DNA of 64,000 nucleotides from Staphylococcus aureus (GCF_001027105.1 NZ_CP011526.1:1178001-1242000); one strand, 5' to 3'; counted from the first letter of the stretch, positions 25,476-36,068 are shown. Notes: generated from the sequence alone by a model not told the origin. Numbers and translations: made by a program.

Positions 25476-26120
25476 ATGACAAAACTATATCCATCATTAT
25501 TATCTGTTGATTTTTTGGATTTACAACATGAATTAAAACGACTTGAAGAAGCAGGCGTCGACGGAGTTCATTTTGATGTTATGGATGGTCAATTTGTGCC
25601 TAATATATCTATTGGTTTACCAATATTAGATGCAGTAAGAAAAGGCACAACATTACCTATAGACGTACATTTGATGATTGAAAATCCAGAAAAGTATATT
25701 GCATCATTTGCAGAACATGGTGCCGATATGATTTCAATTCATGTCGAATCAACGCCTCATATTCATCGTGCTATTCAAATGATTAAACATTTAGATAAAA
25801 AAGCTGGTGTAGTAATTAATCCTGGTACACCAATATCACAAATTGAACCTATTTTAGACATTGTTGATTATGTACTAGTGATGACAGTTAACCCAGGGTT
25901 TGGTGGTCAATCATTTATTGATCAATGCGTAGAAAAAATAGCGGGTCTTAATGCTATTAAAATGGAACGTCAATTAAACTTTGATATTGAAGTTGATGGA
26001 GGCGTAAATACCGATACAGCGAAAGTTTGTGTTGAAAATGGTGCTACAATGCTAGTAACAGGTTCATTTTTCTTTAAACAAGAGGATTATAAAAAAGTCA
26101 CACAAGCATTGAAAGGTTGA
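25476..26120 (+). CDS. rpe: Ribulose-phosphate 3-epimerase
   Basis: Interconverts ribulose 5-phosphate and xylulose 5-phosphate in the pentose phosphate pathway. A 214-residue TIM barrel with the family motifs VHFDVMDGQFVPN (about 32-44), DVHLMIENPEKY, VMTVNPGFGGQSF and EVDGGVN, which together carry the metal-binding His/Asp residues. It directly abuts rsgA (no spacer) and precedes thiN. No anomaly. Confidence 0.98.
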   Translation: MTKLYPSLLSVDFLDLQHELKRLEEAGVDGVHFDVMDGQFVPNISIGLPILDAVRKGTTLPIDVHLMIENPEKYIASFAEHGADMISIHVESTPHIHRAIQMIKHLDKKAGVVINPGTPISQIEPILDIVDYVLVMTVNPGFGGQSFIDQCVEKIAGLNAIKMERQLNFDIEVDGGVNTDTAKVCVENGATMLVTGSFFFKQEDYKKVTQALKG

Positions 26121-26126
26121 GTGTAT

Positions 26127-26768
26127 ATGCATATAAATTTATTATGTTCTGATCGACACTTGCCGCAAGATATTTGGGCCAAAAGTAATGAAGGTAAATG
26201 GGGCGGCGTTGATAGAGGTGCTTTGATTTTATTGAAGCATCAAATTATCCCTTTTTTCTCAGTGGGAGACTTTGATTCAGTCAGTAAAGAAGAACGCCAA
26301 CTTCTAACAGAACAGTTACAAATCAAACCAGTTCAAGCTGAAAAAGCTGATACGGATTTAGCTTTAGCGGTTGATAAAGCTGTTGCACTTGGATTTGATA
26401 GTATTACAATTTATGGTGCAACAGGCGGACGATTAGATCACTTTTTTGGGGCAATTCAGTTATTATTGAAAAAAGCATATTATAAACATGATGTTCATAT
26501 AGAAGTTATCGATCAACAAAATAAAATTGAATTATTGCCTAAAGGTCAACATACAGTTGAAAAAGATAAGAGTTATCCGTACATTTCATTTATACCGATG
26601 ACTGATGATGTAGAACTTTCTCTAGCAGGTTTTAAATATAATTTAGCTAGACAAATGCTTAATATAGGTTCTACTTTAACTATTTCAAATGAAATTGAGT
26701 CTTTGCAAGCGAAAGTAACTGTACATGATGGGTTGATTTTGCAAATTAGAAGTACAGATTTAAATTAA
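26127..26768 (+). CDS. thiN: Thiamine pyrophosphokinase
   Basis: Converts thiamine to thiamine pyrophosphate with ATP. The 213-residue protein shows an N-terminal catalytic domain with the aspartate motifs SVGDFDSVSKEE (about 48-59) and KADTDLALAVDKA (about 74-86) and the GATGGRLDHF loop (about 94-103), then a C-terminal beta domain. A GTG at 26121 is also possible; I prefer the ATG at 26127 behind GAAAGG. Its placement after rsgA-rpe matches Bacillus. TPP is the cofactor of transketolase, which uses the product of Rpe. Confidence 0.95.
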   Translation: MHINLLCSDRHLPQDIWAKSNEGKWGGVDRGALILLKHQIIPFFSVGDFDSVSKEERQLLTEQLQIKPVQAEKADTDLALAVDKAVALGFDSITIYGATGGRLDHFFGAIQLLLKKAYYKHDVHIEVIDQQNKIELLPKGQHTVEKDKSYPYISFIPMTDDVELSLAGFKYNLARQMLNIGSTLTISNEIESLQAKVTVHDGLILQIRSTDLN

Positions 26769-27148
26769 GTATATTCAAATTTGTGAGGATTTTTAATAAA
26801 GTGCATGAGTTATTTAATAAAGTGACGTTTATAGATAGAATTTATAACATAATAATAGATGAATCACGCTGTAATTAATGAAGATTATGGCGTGATTTAT
26901 TATTGAAAGGAAAATTGTAGGTCCTAGTACATTGATTTATGTGCCAAAATCGATATTGAACCCATAAGTCCAATTTGACAGAGAACCATTATTAAACGTA
27001 TTAACCAAATTATATTGATAGTTCGAATTTCACTATGAACCATTATGTATTGTTTGGTAACAAAAAAAGAACTAAGAGGTTGAGCTCTTAGTTCTTAAGT
27101 AAATGTGTCCTCCACATAAGGTCACATTTTTTATGTGCAATATATTTA
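26769..27148. other. Noncoding spacer between thiN and rpmB, with a weak hairpin
   Basis: No ORF with a ribosome site is seen. AATCACGC (26862-26869) pairs with GCGTGATT (26890-26897), followed by TATTATTG: a modest terminator for rsgA-rpe-thiN. The decamer GAACCATTAT occurs twice (26983-26992 and 27037-27046). In Bacillus the 26-residue spoVM gene lies here, and nothing like it is present. Confidence 0.6.
27062..27095 (-). terminator. Terminator of rpmB
   Basis: Read on the minus strand, AGAACTAAGAG pairs perfectly with CTCTTAGTTCT (11 bp, 27068-27078 and 27085-27095) and is followed by a 7-T run (27062-27068 complement). Confidence 0.9.
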
Positions 27149-27337
27149 TTAAACTCTAGTTACTTTACCAGATTTTAAAGCACGTGCAGAAACCCAAACT
27201 TTTTTAGGTTTACCGTCAACTAGGATTCTAACTTTTTGAAGGTTAGCGTTCCATCTACGTTTAGTAGAGTTTAAAGCGTGTGAACGTCTGTTACCAGTCG
27301 AAGCTTTACGACCTGTTACGAAACATTGTTTACCCAT
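27149..27337 (-). CDS. rpmB: 50S ribosomal protein L28
   Basis: A 62-residue basic protein of the large subunit. It opens [20 protein letters not shown] and ends in [11 protein letters not shown], matching the short L28 form. The Cys present at position 5 is alone, so this is not the four-cysteine zinc-binding version. AAAGGAGG lies 6-7 nt upstream of the ATG. It is transcribed opposite to its neighbours on both sides, as in other Bacillales. Confidence 0.97.
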
Positions 27338-27460
27338 ATGAGTACCTCCTTTAATAAATATAAATACACATAACTACTTATATACTTAATTAAGATAGCA
27401 TAGTTTCATTTGAAAAACAATGAATAATTTTCACATAAAAGTCAAAAATACTGAGTTTTG

Positions 27461-27779
27461 TGATATAATTGTAGACTGTGAAGTTATGTAGTATGATATT
27501 TTAGAGAAATAAGTGAATGAAACATTTAAAATTTTTATTTAATGATACTACATCTATTAAAAGAAAACGCCTATAGATAATCGTCATGAGTGTAAATTCA
27601 GTTTACTCAAAATATAATAGGTGATTTAAGCGTAAGTCATTCTGATAAGTTGTACCATTGATATTTTATAAAAATAATCAATGAAACTTAAAGCGTTTAT
27701 GACTACACTAAGTGGTAAAATTTTAAAAGTGATTAGGGAAAACGAATAATAAACTTTGAAATTTAGGAGGGACAAAGAT
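27461..27779 (+). promoter_or_regulatory. Extended -10 promoter and about 300-nt leader of the Asp23-fakA unit
   Basis: TGATATAAT (27461-27469) is an extended -10 element with a weak -35. From there to the ATG at 27780 lie about 300 nt without a credible ORF. The leader holds ATGTAGTAT/ATACTACAT (27486-27494 with 27545-27553), a small GAGTGTAAA/TTTACTC hairpin (from about 27588) and two AAGCGT-containing segments near 27628 and 27692. The purpose of so long a leader is not apparent. Confidence 0.5.
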
Positions 27780-28154
27780 ATGACATTAGAGATTTCAAAT
27801 GATTACGGTAAAATTGATATTTCAAACGAAGTGATTGCTTCGGTTGTAGGTGGAAAGGCCGTTGAATGTTATGGTATTGTAGGTATGGCATCTAGACAAC
27901 AAGTTAGAGATGGTATTGCGGAAATACTAGGACATGAAAATTATGCTAAAGGCATCAAAGTAACTGAAAATAATGGCGTAGTGGATATAGATATGTACAT
28001 TATTGTAAGTTACGGTGTGAAAATATCTGAAGTTGCCAATAATGTACAATCAACAGTGAAATATACTTTGGAAAAATCACTTAATGTATCAGTAAATTCA
28101 ATCAATATATATGTACAAGGTGTACGTGTGAATAATACAGGCAAGAAAGCTTAG
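27780..28154 (+). CDS. Asp23/Gls24-family (YloU-like) protein
   Basis: A 124-residue cytosolic protein of the Asp23/Gls24 (DUF322) family, with the recognisable [20 protein letters not shown] and [19 protein letters not shown] segments. The family is linked to envelope stress and alkaline-shock proteins, but this member is the housekeeping YloU type found beside fakA throughout Firmicutes. TTAGGAGGG places the start at 27780 rather than 27756. It is separated from fakA by 14 nt and surely co-transcribed, so a role connected with fatty-acid kinase is an inference from context. Confidence 0.9.
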   Translation: MTLEISNDYGKIDISNEVIASVVGGKAVECYGIVGMASRQQVRDGIAEILGHENYAKGIKVTENNGVVDIDMYIIVSYGVKISEVANNVQSTVKYTLEKSLNVSVNSINIYVQGVRVNNTGKKA

Positions 28155-28168
28155 GAGGACAACTTGAA

Positions 28169-29815
28169 ATGATTAGCAAAATTAATGGTAAATTATTTGC
28201 CGATATGATTATACAAGGGGCACAAAATTTATCTAACAATGCAGATTTGGTAGATTCTTTGAATGTGTATCCAGTGCCAGATGGTGATACAGGAACAAAT
28301 ATGAATCTTACTATGACTTCAGGTCGCGAAGAAGTAGAGAATAATTTGTCGAAAAATATCGGCGAATTAGGTAAAACATTCTCGAAAGGTTTACTAATGG
28401 GTGCAAGAGGTAACTCTGGTGTCATCTTGTCACAATTATTCAGAGGATTTTGTAAAAATATTGAAAGTGAATCTGAAATTAATTCAAAATTGTTAGCTGA
28501 AAGTTTTCAAGCTGGTGTTGAAACGGCATATAAAGCTGTTATGAAACCAGTTGAAGGTACAATACTTACAGTTGCAAAAGATGCTGCGCAAGCTGCAATA
28601 GAAAAAGCAAATAATACTGAAGATTGTATAGAATTAATGGAGTACATTATTGTAAAAGCCAATGAATCACTTGAAAACACACCAAACTTATTAGCTGTAC
28701 TTAAAGAAGTTGGTGTTGTTGATAGTGGCGGTAAAGGTTTGTTATGCGTTTACGAAGGATTCTTAAAAGCGCTTAAAGGTGAAAAAGTTGAAGCCAAAGT
28801 TGCAAAGATAGATAAAGATGAATTTGTACATGATGAACATGATTTCCATGGTGTAATTAATACTGAAGATATTATTTATGGCTATTGTACTGAAATGATG
28901 GTTCGTTTTGGAAAGAATAAAAAAGCCTTTGATGAACAAGAATTCAGGCAAGATATGAGTCAATTTGGTGATTCTTTATTAGTCATTAATGATGAAGAAA
29001 TTGTGAAAGTTCACGTGCATACCGAATACCCAGGTAAAGTGTTTAATTATGGTCAACAATATGGTGAATTAATTAAACTTAAGGTTGAAAATATGAGAGA
29101 ACAGCACCGTGAAGTGATTCGAAAAGAACAGCACACAGCTAAACCGAAAATGGAAACGGTTGAAACAGCAATTATTACTATTTCTATGGGTGAAGGTATT
29201 TCAGAGATATTTAAATCAATGGGTGCCACACATATCATTAGTGGTGGACAAACGATGAATCCTTCTACAGAAGATATCGTTAAAGTCATTGAACAATCAA
29301 AATGTAAACGTGCAATTATTTTACCGAATAATAAAAATATCTTAATGGCAAGTGAACAAGCAGCGAGTATTGTTGATGCAGAAGCTGTTGTTATTCCAAC
29401 GAAATCTATTCCTCAAGGTATAAGCGCACTATTCCAATATGATGTGGACGCAACACTTGAAGAAAATAAAGCGCAAATGGCTGATTCAGTAAATAACGTT
29501 AAATCTGGTTCATTAACGTACGCTGTTCGTGATACGAAAATTGATGGCGTTGAGATTAAAAAAGACGCGTTTATGGGCTTGATTGAAGATAAGATTGTAA
29601 GCAGCCAAAGTGATCAATTAACAACGGTTACTGAGTTGTTAAATGAGATGTTAGCAGAAGATAGTGAAATATTGACTGTGATTATTGGTCAAGATGCAGA
29701 GCAAGCAGTTACAGATAACATGATAAACTGGATCGAAGAGCAATATCCAGATGTAGAAGTGGAAGTTCATGAAGGTGGACAACCAATTTATCAATATTTC
29801 TTTTCAGTAGAATAA
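28169..29815 (+). CDS. fakA: Fatty acid kinase catalytic subunit FakA
   Basis: Phosphorylates FakB-bound exogenous fatty acids to acyl-phosphate, which PlsX/PlsY then use for phospholipids; it also affects virulence-factor expression in S. aureus. The 548 residues have an N-terminal DhaL-type nucleotide-binding domain (about 1-200) with Asp38 and Asp40 in [13 protein letters not shown] and the [13 protein letters not shown] loop. A middle domain follows, then a C-terminal DegV-like region (about 330-548). AGGAGG precedes the ATG. The enzyme family is well established; the old annotation is DAK2-domain protein. Confidence 0.96.
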   Translation: MISKINGKLFADMIIQGAQNLSNNADLVDSLNVYPVPDGDTGTNMNLTMTSGREEVENNLSKNIGELGKTFSKGLLMGARGNSGVILSQLFRGFCKNIESESEINSKLLAESFQAGVETAYKAVMKPVEGTILTVAKDAAQAAIEKANNTEDCIELMEYIIVKANESLENTPNLLAVLKEVGVVDSGGKGLLCVYEGFLKALKGEKVEAKVAKIDKDEFVHDEHDFHGVINTEDIIYGYCTEMMVRFGKNKKAFDEQEFRQDMSQFGDSLLVINDEEIVKVHVHTEYPGKVFNYGQQYGELIKLKVENMREQHREVIRKEQHTAKPKMETVETAIITISMGEGISEIFKSMGATHIISGGQTMNPSTEDIVKVIEQSKCKRAIILPNNKNILMASEQAASIVDAEAVVIPTKSIPQGISALFQYDVDATLEENKAQMADSVNNVKSGSLTYAVRDTKIDGVEIKKDAFMGLIEDKIVSSQSDQLTTVTELLNEMLAEDSEILTVIIGQDAEQAVTDNMINWIEEQYPDVEVEVHEGGQPIYQYFFSVE

Positions 29816-29826
29816 AAATTTAAAAT

Positions 29827-29866
29827 AAAAAACTACCAATGATAAATCATCAGTTGGTAGTTTTTT
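29827..29866 (+). terminator. Terminator of the Asp23-fakA unit
   Basis: AAAAAACTACCA pairs with TGGTAGTTTTTT (12 bp) around an AT-rich loop containing GATAAATCATC, with a T-run at the end. Bases 29867-30004 hold no further feature except the recG ribosome site. Confidence 0.9.
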
Positions 29867-30004
29867 ATTTTGCTATTTTAGTGATATTGCGGGTTAAAAG
29901 TATCGTTCTCGAGTTGCTAACAATGTCATGTTCAACTTAGTCATGATAAAATAAATAACATACTAAATGATACGTAAAATCAAATAAAACATAGGTGATT
30001 TATT

Positions 30005-32065
30005 TTGGCTAAAGTAAACTTAATAGAAAGTCCATATTCTCTTTTACAATTAAAAGGTATAGGTCCTAAGAAAATAGAAGTATTGCAACAACTAAATATT
30101 CATACAGTGGAAGATCTTGTTCTTTATTTGCCAACTAGATATGAAGATAATACAGTGATTGATTTGAATCAAGCAGAAGATCAATCTAACGTTACGATAG
30201 AAGGACAAGTATATACAGCTCCAGTAGTTGCATTTTTTGGAAGAAATAAATCAAAATTAACCGTTCATTTAATGGTAAATAATATTGCTGTCAAATGTAT
30301 TTTTTTCAATCAACCGTATTTAAAAAAGAAAATCGAATTAAATCAAACTATAACTGTTAAAGGTAAGTGGAATAGGGTTAAACAGGAAATTACTGGTAAT
30401 AGGGTTTTCTTTAATTCACAAGGGACACAAACTCAAGAAAACGCAGATGTTCAATTAGAACCAGTCTATCGTATTAAGGAAGGTATTAAACAAAAGCAAA
30501 TACGAGACCAAATTAGACAAGCGTTAAATGATGTGACAATTCATGAATGGTTAACTGATGAACTAAGAGAAAAATATAAATTAGAGACCTTGGACTTTAC
30601 TTTGAACACATTACATCATCCTAAAAGTAAAGAGGATTTATTACGTGCTCGTAGAACCTATGCATTTACTGAACTGTTTTTATTCGAATTACGTATGCAA
30701 TGGCTAAATAGATTAGAAAAGTCATCTGACGAAGCAATTGAAATTGATTATGACATAGACCAAGTTAAATCATTTATTGATCGTTTACCTTTTGAACTAA
30801 CTGAAGCACAGAAATCCAGTGTTAATGAAATTTTTAGAGATTTAAAAGCACCAATACGTATGCATCGATTACTTCAAGGTGATGTAGGTTCAGGAAAAAC
30901 AGTAGTTGCTGCAATTTGTATGTATGCGTTAAAAACTGCTGGTTATCAATCAGCATTGATGGTACCAACTGAAATTTTAGCAGAGCAACATGCTGAAAGT
31001 TTAATGGCTTTATTTGGAGATTCTATGAACGTTGCATTGTTAACTGGGTCAGTAAAAGGTAAGAAACGAAAGATACTTTTAGAACAACTTGAAAATGGTA
31101 CGATTGATTGTTTAATTGGAACCCATGCTTTGATTCAAGATGATGTGATTTTCCATAATGTTGGTTTAGTAATTACAGATGAACAACATCGATTTGGTGT
31201 GAATCAACGCCAGCTTTTAAGAGAAAAAGGTGCAATGACGAATGTGTTATTTATGACAGCAACGCCGATACCAAGAACACTAGCAATATCAGTTTTTGGT
31301 GAGATGGATGTGTCTTCAATTAAACAATTACCAAAAGGTCGTAAACCTATCATTACTACTTGGGCAAAGCATGAGCAATACGATAAAGTTTTGATGCAAA
31401 TGACCTCAGAGTTGAAAAAAGGTCGTCAAGCATATGTCATTTGCCCGCTAATAGAAAGTTCTGAGCATCTCGAAGATGTTCAAAATGTTGTCGCATTGTA
31501 CGAGTCTTTACAACAGTATTATGGTGTTTCCCGTGTAGGGTTATTGCATGGTAAGTTATCTGCCGATGAAAAAGATGAGGTCATGCAAAAGTTTAGTAAT
31601 CATGAGATAAATGTTTTAGTTTCTACTACTGTTGTTGAAGTAGGTGTTAATGTACCGAATGCAACTTTTATGATGATTTATGATGCGGATCGCTTTGGAT
31701 TATCAACTTTACATCAGTTACGCGGTCGTGTAGGTAGAAGTGACCAGCAAAGTTACTGTGTTTTAATTGCATCCCCTAAAACAGAAACAGGAATTGAAAG
31801 AATGACAATTATGACACAAACAACGGATGGATTTGAATTGAGTGAACGAGACTTAGAAATGCGTGGTCCTGGAGATTTCTTTGGTGTTAAACAAAGTGGA
31901 TTGCCAGATTTCTTAGTTGCCAATTTAGTTGAAGATTATCGTATGTTAGAAGTTGCTCGTGATGAAGCAGCTGAACTTATTCAATCTGGCGTATTCTTTG
32001 AAAATACGTATCAACATTTACGTCATTTTGTTGAAGAAAATTTATTACATCGTAGTTTTGACTAA
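30005..32065 (+). CDS. recG: ATP-dependent DNA helicase RecG
   Basis: Branch-migrating helicase that remodels stalled forks and Holliday junctions. The 686 residues contain an N-terminal wedge/OB domain with the helix-hairpin-helix-like [12 protein letters not shown], then Walker A GDVGSGKT (about 292-299), DEQH (about 392-395), MTATPIPRT and the C-terminal GRVGRSDQ motif. The start codon is TTG, behind ATAGGTGAT. In Bacillus two serine-dehydratase genes separate fakA from recG; here only 190 nt do. Confidence 0.97.
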
Positions 32066-32204
32066 TTGCCATGCTGATTTGTCAATTTGAGTGCAACACT
32101 TCGTTAATTGAGTGATATGACACTTGAACTATTTAAATGTAAAGTGGTATTTTAACAATTTATAAATTTTCGACTAAATAATAGCTAAATATTACAGTTA
32201 TTTG

Positions 32205-32264
32205 TTGAGTCGGTTAAATAGAAAGTGTTATGATATGTGAGGAATGTTTAAGACTAGGTACTAA
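32205..32264 (+). promoter_or_regulatory. fapR promoter with FapR operator
   Basis: TTGAGT (32205-32210) and TATGAT (32229-32234) are separated by 18 bp. TTTAAGACTAGGTACTAA (32247-32264) reads on the other strand as TTAGTACCTAGTCTTAAA, which fits the known FapR site (TTAGTACCT followed by an imperfect inverted half). It lies just past the expected transcription start, a position suited to repression relieved by malonyl-CoA. Confidence 0.8.
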
Positions 32265-32282
32265 AAAATGAGGGGTGAGACG

Positions 32283-32840
32283 TTGAAACTAAAGAAAGAT
32301 AAACGTAGAGAAGCAATCAGACAACAAATTGATAGCAATCCCTTCATCACAGACCATGAACTAAGCGACTTATTTCAAGTGAGTATACAAACAATTCGTT
32401 TAGATCGCACTTATTTAAACATACCAGAATTAAGGAAGCGTATTAAATTAGTTGCTGAAAAGAATTATGACCAAATAAGTTCTATTGAAGAACAAGAATT
32501 TATTGGTGATTTGATTCAAGTCAATCCAAATGTTAAAGCGCAATCAATTTTAGATATTACATCGGATTCTGTTTTTCATAAAACTGGAATTGCGCGTGGT
32601 CATGTGCTGTTTGCTCAGGCAAATTCGTTATGTGTTGCGCTAATTAAGCAACCAACAGTTTTAACTCATGAGAGTAGCATTCAATTTATTGAAAAAGTAA
32701 AATTAAATGATACGGTAAGAGCAGAAGCACGAGTTGTAAATCAAACTGCAAAACATTATTACGTCGAAGTAAAGTCATATGTTAAACATACATTAGTTTT
32801 CAAAGGAAATTTTAAAATGTTTTATGATAAGCGAGGATAA
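32283..32840 (+). CDS. fapR: Fatty acid and phospholipid biosynthesis repressor FapR
   Basis: Repressor of the lipid-synthesis regulon, released by malonyl-CoA. The 185 residues have an N-terminal DeoR-like helix-turn-helix (about 8-45, [22 protein letters not shown]), a linker helix, and a C-terminal hot-dog effector domain (about 70-185) with the [15 protein letters not shown] segment. I use the TTG at 32283, which follows AGGGGTGAG correctly; the ATG at 32268 lies on top of that site. It heads the fapR-plsX-fabD-fabG operon, and an operator just upstream indicates autoregulation. Confidence 0.96.
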
Positions 32841-32844
32841 AATT

Positions 32845-33831
32845 ATGGTTAAATTAGCAATTGATATGATGGGTGGCGACAATGCGCCTGATATCGTATT
32901 AGAAGCCGTACAAAAGGCTGTTGAAGACTTTAAAGATCTAGAAATTATACTTTTCGGTGACGAAAAAAAGTATAATCTGAACCATGAACGAATCGAATTT
33001 AGACATTGTTCTGAAAAGATTGAAATGGAAGATGAGCCTGTTAGAGCGATTAAACGTAAAAAAGATAGCTCAATGGTAAAAATGGCTGAAGCTGTGAAAT
33101 CTGGTGAAGCAGATGGATGTGTGTCAGCAGGTAATACTGGTGCTTTAATGTCAGCTGGTTTATTCATTGTTGGACGTATTAAAGGTGTAGCTAGACCGGC
33201 TTTAGTAGTAACATTGCCAACGATTGATGGAAAAGGTTTTGTCTTTTTAGACGTTGGTGCAAATGCTGATGCTAAACCTGAACACTTATTACAGTATGCG
33301 CAACTAGGGGATATTTATGCTCAAAAAATTAGAGGTATTGATAATCCGAAAATCTCATTATTAAATATAGGAACCGAGCCAGCTAAAGGTAATAGTTTAA
33401 CGAAAAAATCATATGAGTTATTAAATCATGATCATTCATTGAATTTTGTTGGGAATATTGAAGCGAAGACATTAATGGATGGCGATACAGATGTTGTAGT
33501 TACCGATGGCTATACTGGGAACATGGTCCTTAAAAATTTAGAAGGTACTGCAAAATCAATCGGTAAAATGTTAAAAGATACGATTATGAGTAGTACTAAA
33601 AATAAATTAGCAGGTGCAATATTGAAGAAAGATTTAGCTGAATTCGCTAAAAAGATGGATTACTCAGAATACGGTGGTTCCGTATTATTAGGATTGGAAG
33701 GTACTGTAGTTAAAGCACACGGTAGTTCAAATGCTAAAGCTTTTTATTCTGCAATTAGACAAGCGAAAATCGCAGGAGAACAAAATATTGTACAAACAAT
33801 GAAAGAGACTGTAGGTGAATCAAATGAGTAA
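32845..33831 (+). CDS. plsX: Phosphate acyltransferase PlsX
   Basis: Converts acyl-ACP and phosphate to acyl-phosphate, the donor for PlsY, and so links FASII to phospholipid synthesis; FakA feeds the same acyl-phosphate pool. The 328-residue protein opens [13 protein letters not shown] and contains [12 protein letters not shown] (about 91-102), [15 protein letters not shown] and [10 protein letters not shown]. The ATG at 32845 is preceded by CGAGGA with 7-nt spacing; an upstream ATG at 32824 lies inside fapR. Overlaps fabD by 8 nt. Confidence 0.97.
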   Translation: MVKLAIDMMGGDNAPDIVLEAVQKAVEDFKDLEIILFGDEKKYNLNHERIEFRHCSEKIEMEDEPVRAIKRKKDSSMVKMAEAVKSGEADGCVSAGNTGALMSAGLFIVGRIKGVARPALVVTLPTIDGKGFVFLDVGANADAKPEHLLQYAQLGDIYAQKIRGIDNPKISLLNIGTEPAKGNSLTKKSYELLNHDHSLNFVGNIEAKTLMDGDTDVVVTDGYTGNMVLKNLEGTAKSIGKMLKDTIMSSTKNKLAGAILKKDLAEFAKKMDYSEYGGSVLLGLEGTVVKAHGSSNAKAFYSAIRQAKIAGEQNIVQTMKETVGESNE

Positions 33832-34750
33832 AACAGCAATTATTTTTCCGGGACAAGGTGCCCAAAAAGTTGGTATGGCGCAAGATTTGTTTAACAACAA
33901 TGATCAAGCAACTGAAATTTTAACTTCAGCAGCGAACACATTAGACTTTGATATTTTAGAGACAATGTTTACTGATGAAGAAGGTAAATTGGGTGAAACT
34001 GAAAACACACAACCAGCTTTATTGACGCATAGTTCGGCATTATTAGCAGCGCTAAAAAATTTGAATCCTGATTTTACTATGGGGCATAGTTTAGGTGAAT
34101 ATTCAAGTTTAGTTGCAGCTGACGTATTATCATTTGAAGATGCAGTTAAAATTGTTAGAAAACGTGGTCAATTAATGGCGCAAGCATTTCCTACTGGTGT
34201 AGGAAGCATGGCTGCAGTATTGGGATTAGATTTTGATAAAGTCGATGAAATTTGTAAGTCATTATCATCTGATGACAAAATAATTGAACCAGCAAACATT
34301 AATTGCCCAGGTCAAATTGTTGTTTCAGGTCACAAAGCTTTAATTGATGAGCTAGTAGAAAAAGGTAAATCATTAGGTGCAAAACGTGTCATGCCTTTAG
34401 CAGTATCTGGACCATTCCATTCATCGCTAATGAAAGTGATTGAAGAAGATTTTTCAAGTTACATTAATCAATTTGAATGGCGTGATGCTAAGTTTCCTGT
34501 AGTTCAAAATGTAAATGCGCAAGGTGAAACTGACAAAGAAGTAATTAAATCTAATATGGTCAAGCAATTATATTCACCAGTACAATTCATTAACTCAACA
34601 GAATGGCTAATAGACCAAGGTGTTGATCATTTTATTGAAATTGGTCCTGGAAAAGTTTTATCTGGCTTAATTAAAAAAATAAATAGAGATGTTAAGTTAA
34701 CATCAATTCAAACTTTAGAAGATGTGAAAGGATGGAATGAAAATGACTAA
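33824..34750 (+). CDS. fabD: Malonyl-CoA:ACP transacylase
   Basis: Loads malonyl groups onto ACP for chain elongation. The 308-residue enzyme has [11 protein letters not shown] at the N-terminus and the nucleophile elbow GHSLGEYSS with Ser89. The catalytic His lies in SGPFHSSLM (about 199) and the oxyanion Gln in the FPGQGAQ loop. I chose the ATG at 33824 over a GTG at 33815, with TAGGTG as ribosome site. It overlaps plsX by 8 nt and fabG by 14 nt. Confidence 0.97.
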   Translation: MSKTAIIFPGQGAQKVGMAQDLFNNNDQATEILTSAANTLDFDILETMFTDEEGKLGETENTQPALLTHSSALLAALKNLNPDFTMGHSLGEYSSLVAADVLSFEDAVKIVRKRGQLMAQAFPTGVGSMAAVLGLDFDKVDEICKSLSSDDKIIEPANINCPGQIVVSGHKALIDELVEKGKSLGAKRVMPLAVSGPFHSSLMKVIEEDFSSYINQFEWRDAKFPVVQNVNAQGETDKEVIKSNMVKQLYSPVQFINSTEWLIDQGVDHFIEIGPGKVLSGLIKKINRDVKLTSIQTLEDVKGWNEND

Positions 34751-35477
34751 GAGTGCTTTAGTAACAGGTGCATCAAGAGGAATTGGACGTAGTATTGCGT
34801 TACAATTAGCAGAAGAAGGATATAATGTAGCAGTAAACTATGCAGGCAGCAAAGAGAAAGCTGAAGCAGTAGTCAAAGAAATCAAAGCTAAAGGTGTTGA
34901 CAGTTTTGCGATTCAAGCAAATGTTGCCGATGCTGATGAAGTTAAAGCAATGATTAAAGAAGTAGTTAGCCAATTTGGTTCTTTAGATGTTTTAGTAAAT
35001 AATGCAGGTATTACTCGCGATAATTTATTAATGCGTATGAAAGAACAAGAGTGGGATGATGTTATTGACACAAACTTAAAAGGTGTATTTAACTGTATCC
35101 AAAAAGCAACACCACAAATGTTAAGACAACGTAGTGGTGCTATCATCAATTTATCAAGTGTTGTTGGAGCAGTAGGTAATCCGGGACAAGCAAACTATGT
35201 TGCAACAAAAGCAGGTGTTATTGGTTTAACTAAATCTGCGGCGCGTGAATTAGCATCTCGTGGTATCACTGTAAATGCAGTTGCACCTGGTTTTATTGTT
35301 TCTGATATGACAGATGCTTTAAGTGATGAGCTTAAAGAACAAATGTTGACTCAAATTCCGTTAGCACGTTTTGGTCAAGACACAGATATTGCTAATACAG
35401 TAGCGTTCTTAGCATCAGACAAAGCAAAATATATTACAGGTCAAACAATCCATGTAAATGGTGGAATGTACATGTAA
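34737..35477 (+). CDS. fabG: 3-oxoacyl-ACP reductase FabG
   Basis: NADPH-dependent reduction of beta-ketoacyl-ACP in FASII. A 246-residue short-chain dehydrogenase: TGASRGIG cofactor motif (about 10-17), NNAG, the catalytic Ser in NLSSVVGAV, YxxxK in YVATK, and the C-terminal GQTIHVNGG. Two starts are possible: 34737, with AAAGG 5 nt away, and 34743, 11 nt away. The first gives a 14-nt overlap with fabD. It is the last gene before a cluster of strong hairpins, so read-through to acpP is probably limited. Confidence 0.97.
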   Translation: MKMTKSALVTGASRGIGRSIALQLAEEGYNVAVNYAGSKEKAEAVVKEIKAKGVDSFAIQANVADADEVKAMIKEVVSQFGSLDVLVNNAGITRDNLLMRMKEQEWDDVIDTNLKGVFNCIQKATPQMLRQRSGAIINLSSVVGAVGNPGQANYVATKAGVIGLTKSAARELASRGITVNAVAPGFIVSDMTDALSDELKEQMLTQIPLARFGQDTDIANTVAFLASDKAKYITGQTIHVNGGMYM

Positions 35478-35501
35478 TATATTTGAGCTAAAGCTCATTG
35501 A

Positions 35502-35656
35502 CGCAGTGGTTGACTGGTCATCCAATGGAGAATTGTCTGACCTAGTCAACTTTGCGGGGGAAATTCTAAGCAACCTAGATAAGGTTCCAGAATTTCTCCC
35601 TAAGAAACACTAATCAATAAATTGATAAGTGTTTCTAAAATTTCTACTTGTTTTTT
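35502..35656 (+). other. Three consecutive RNA hairpins between fabG and acpP
   Basis: Hairpin A: GTTGACTGGTCA (35509-35520) with TGACCTAGTCAAC (35538-35550), one bulge, plus CGCA/TGCG outside. Hairpin B: GGGGGAAATTCT (35556-35567) with AGAATTTCTCCC (35589-35600), and an inner AACCT/AGGTT. Hairpin C: AGAAACACTAATCAAT (35603-35618) with ATTGATAAGTGTTTCT (35621-35636), one mismatch, followed at 14 nt by a T-run (35651-35656). C may be a terminator for the fapR operon; A and B look like extra structured RNA or an acpP leader. Confidence 0.65.
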
Positions 35657-35719
35657 AGAATTTAAAATGGGAAAATATAGTAGTCTATGTATAGGCATTT
35701 TTAAAGGAGGTGAATCGAC

Positions 35720-35953
35720 GTGGAAAATTTCGATAAAGTAAAAGATATCATCGTTGACCGTTTAGGTGTAGACGCTGATAAAGTAACTGAAGATGCATCT
35801 TTCAAAGATGATTTAGGCGCTGACTCACTTGATATCGCTGAATTAGTAATGGAATTAGAAGACGAGTTTGGTACTGAAATTCCTGATGAAGAAGCTGAAA
35901 AAATCAACACTGTTGGTGATGCTGTTAAATTTATTAACAGTCTTGAAAAATAA
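35720..35953 (+). CDS. acpP: Acyl carrier protein
   Basis: Carries growing acyl chains on 4'-phosphopantetheine for FASII and donates them to PlsX. The 77-residue acidic protein has the attachment site Ser36 in the GADSLD motif and the helix [19 protein letters not shown]. The start is GTG, with a perfect AAAGGAGGTGA ribosome site (35703-35713), consistent with very high translation. It is separated from fabG by 242 nt of structured spacer and has its own terminator, so its level can be set independently of the upstream operon. Confidence 0.98.
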
Positions 35954-35965
35954 TAAATCTTACAT

Positions 35966-35998
35966 CTGGGTCGTCAGTATTGTCGACTCAGTTTTTTT
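35966..35998 (+). terminator. Terminator of acpP
   Basis: CTGGGTCG pairs with CGACTCAG (two G-U) around a 10-nt loop, followed by a 7-T run. Confidence 0.88.
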
Positions 35999-36068
35999 CT
36001 TTAATTATCAATAGTTTTAACGTAAAATTAAAGATGATTCAAGAGCAACACATAAAGGAGATAAAATA

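Noticed and set aside
26983-27046. Repeated decamer GAACCATTAT as CRISPR or regulatory array
   Set aside because: Only two copies with no regular spacing or flanking cas genes; likely chance in AT-rich spacer.
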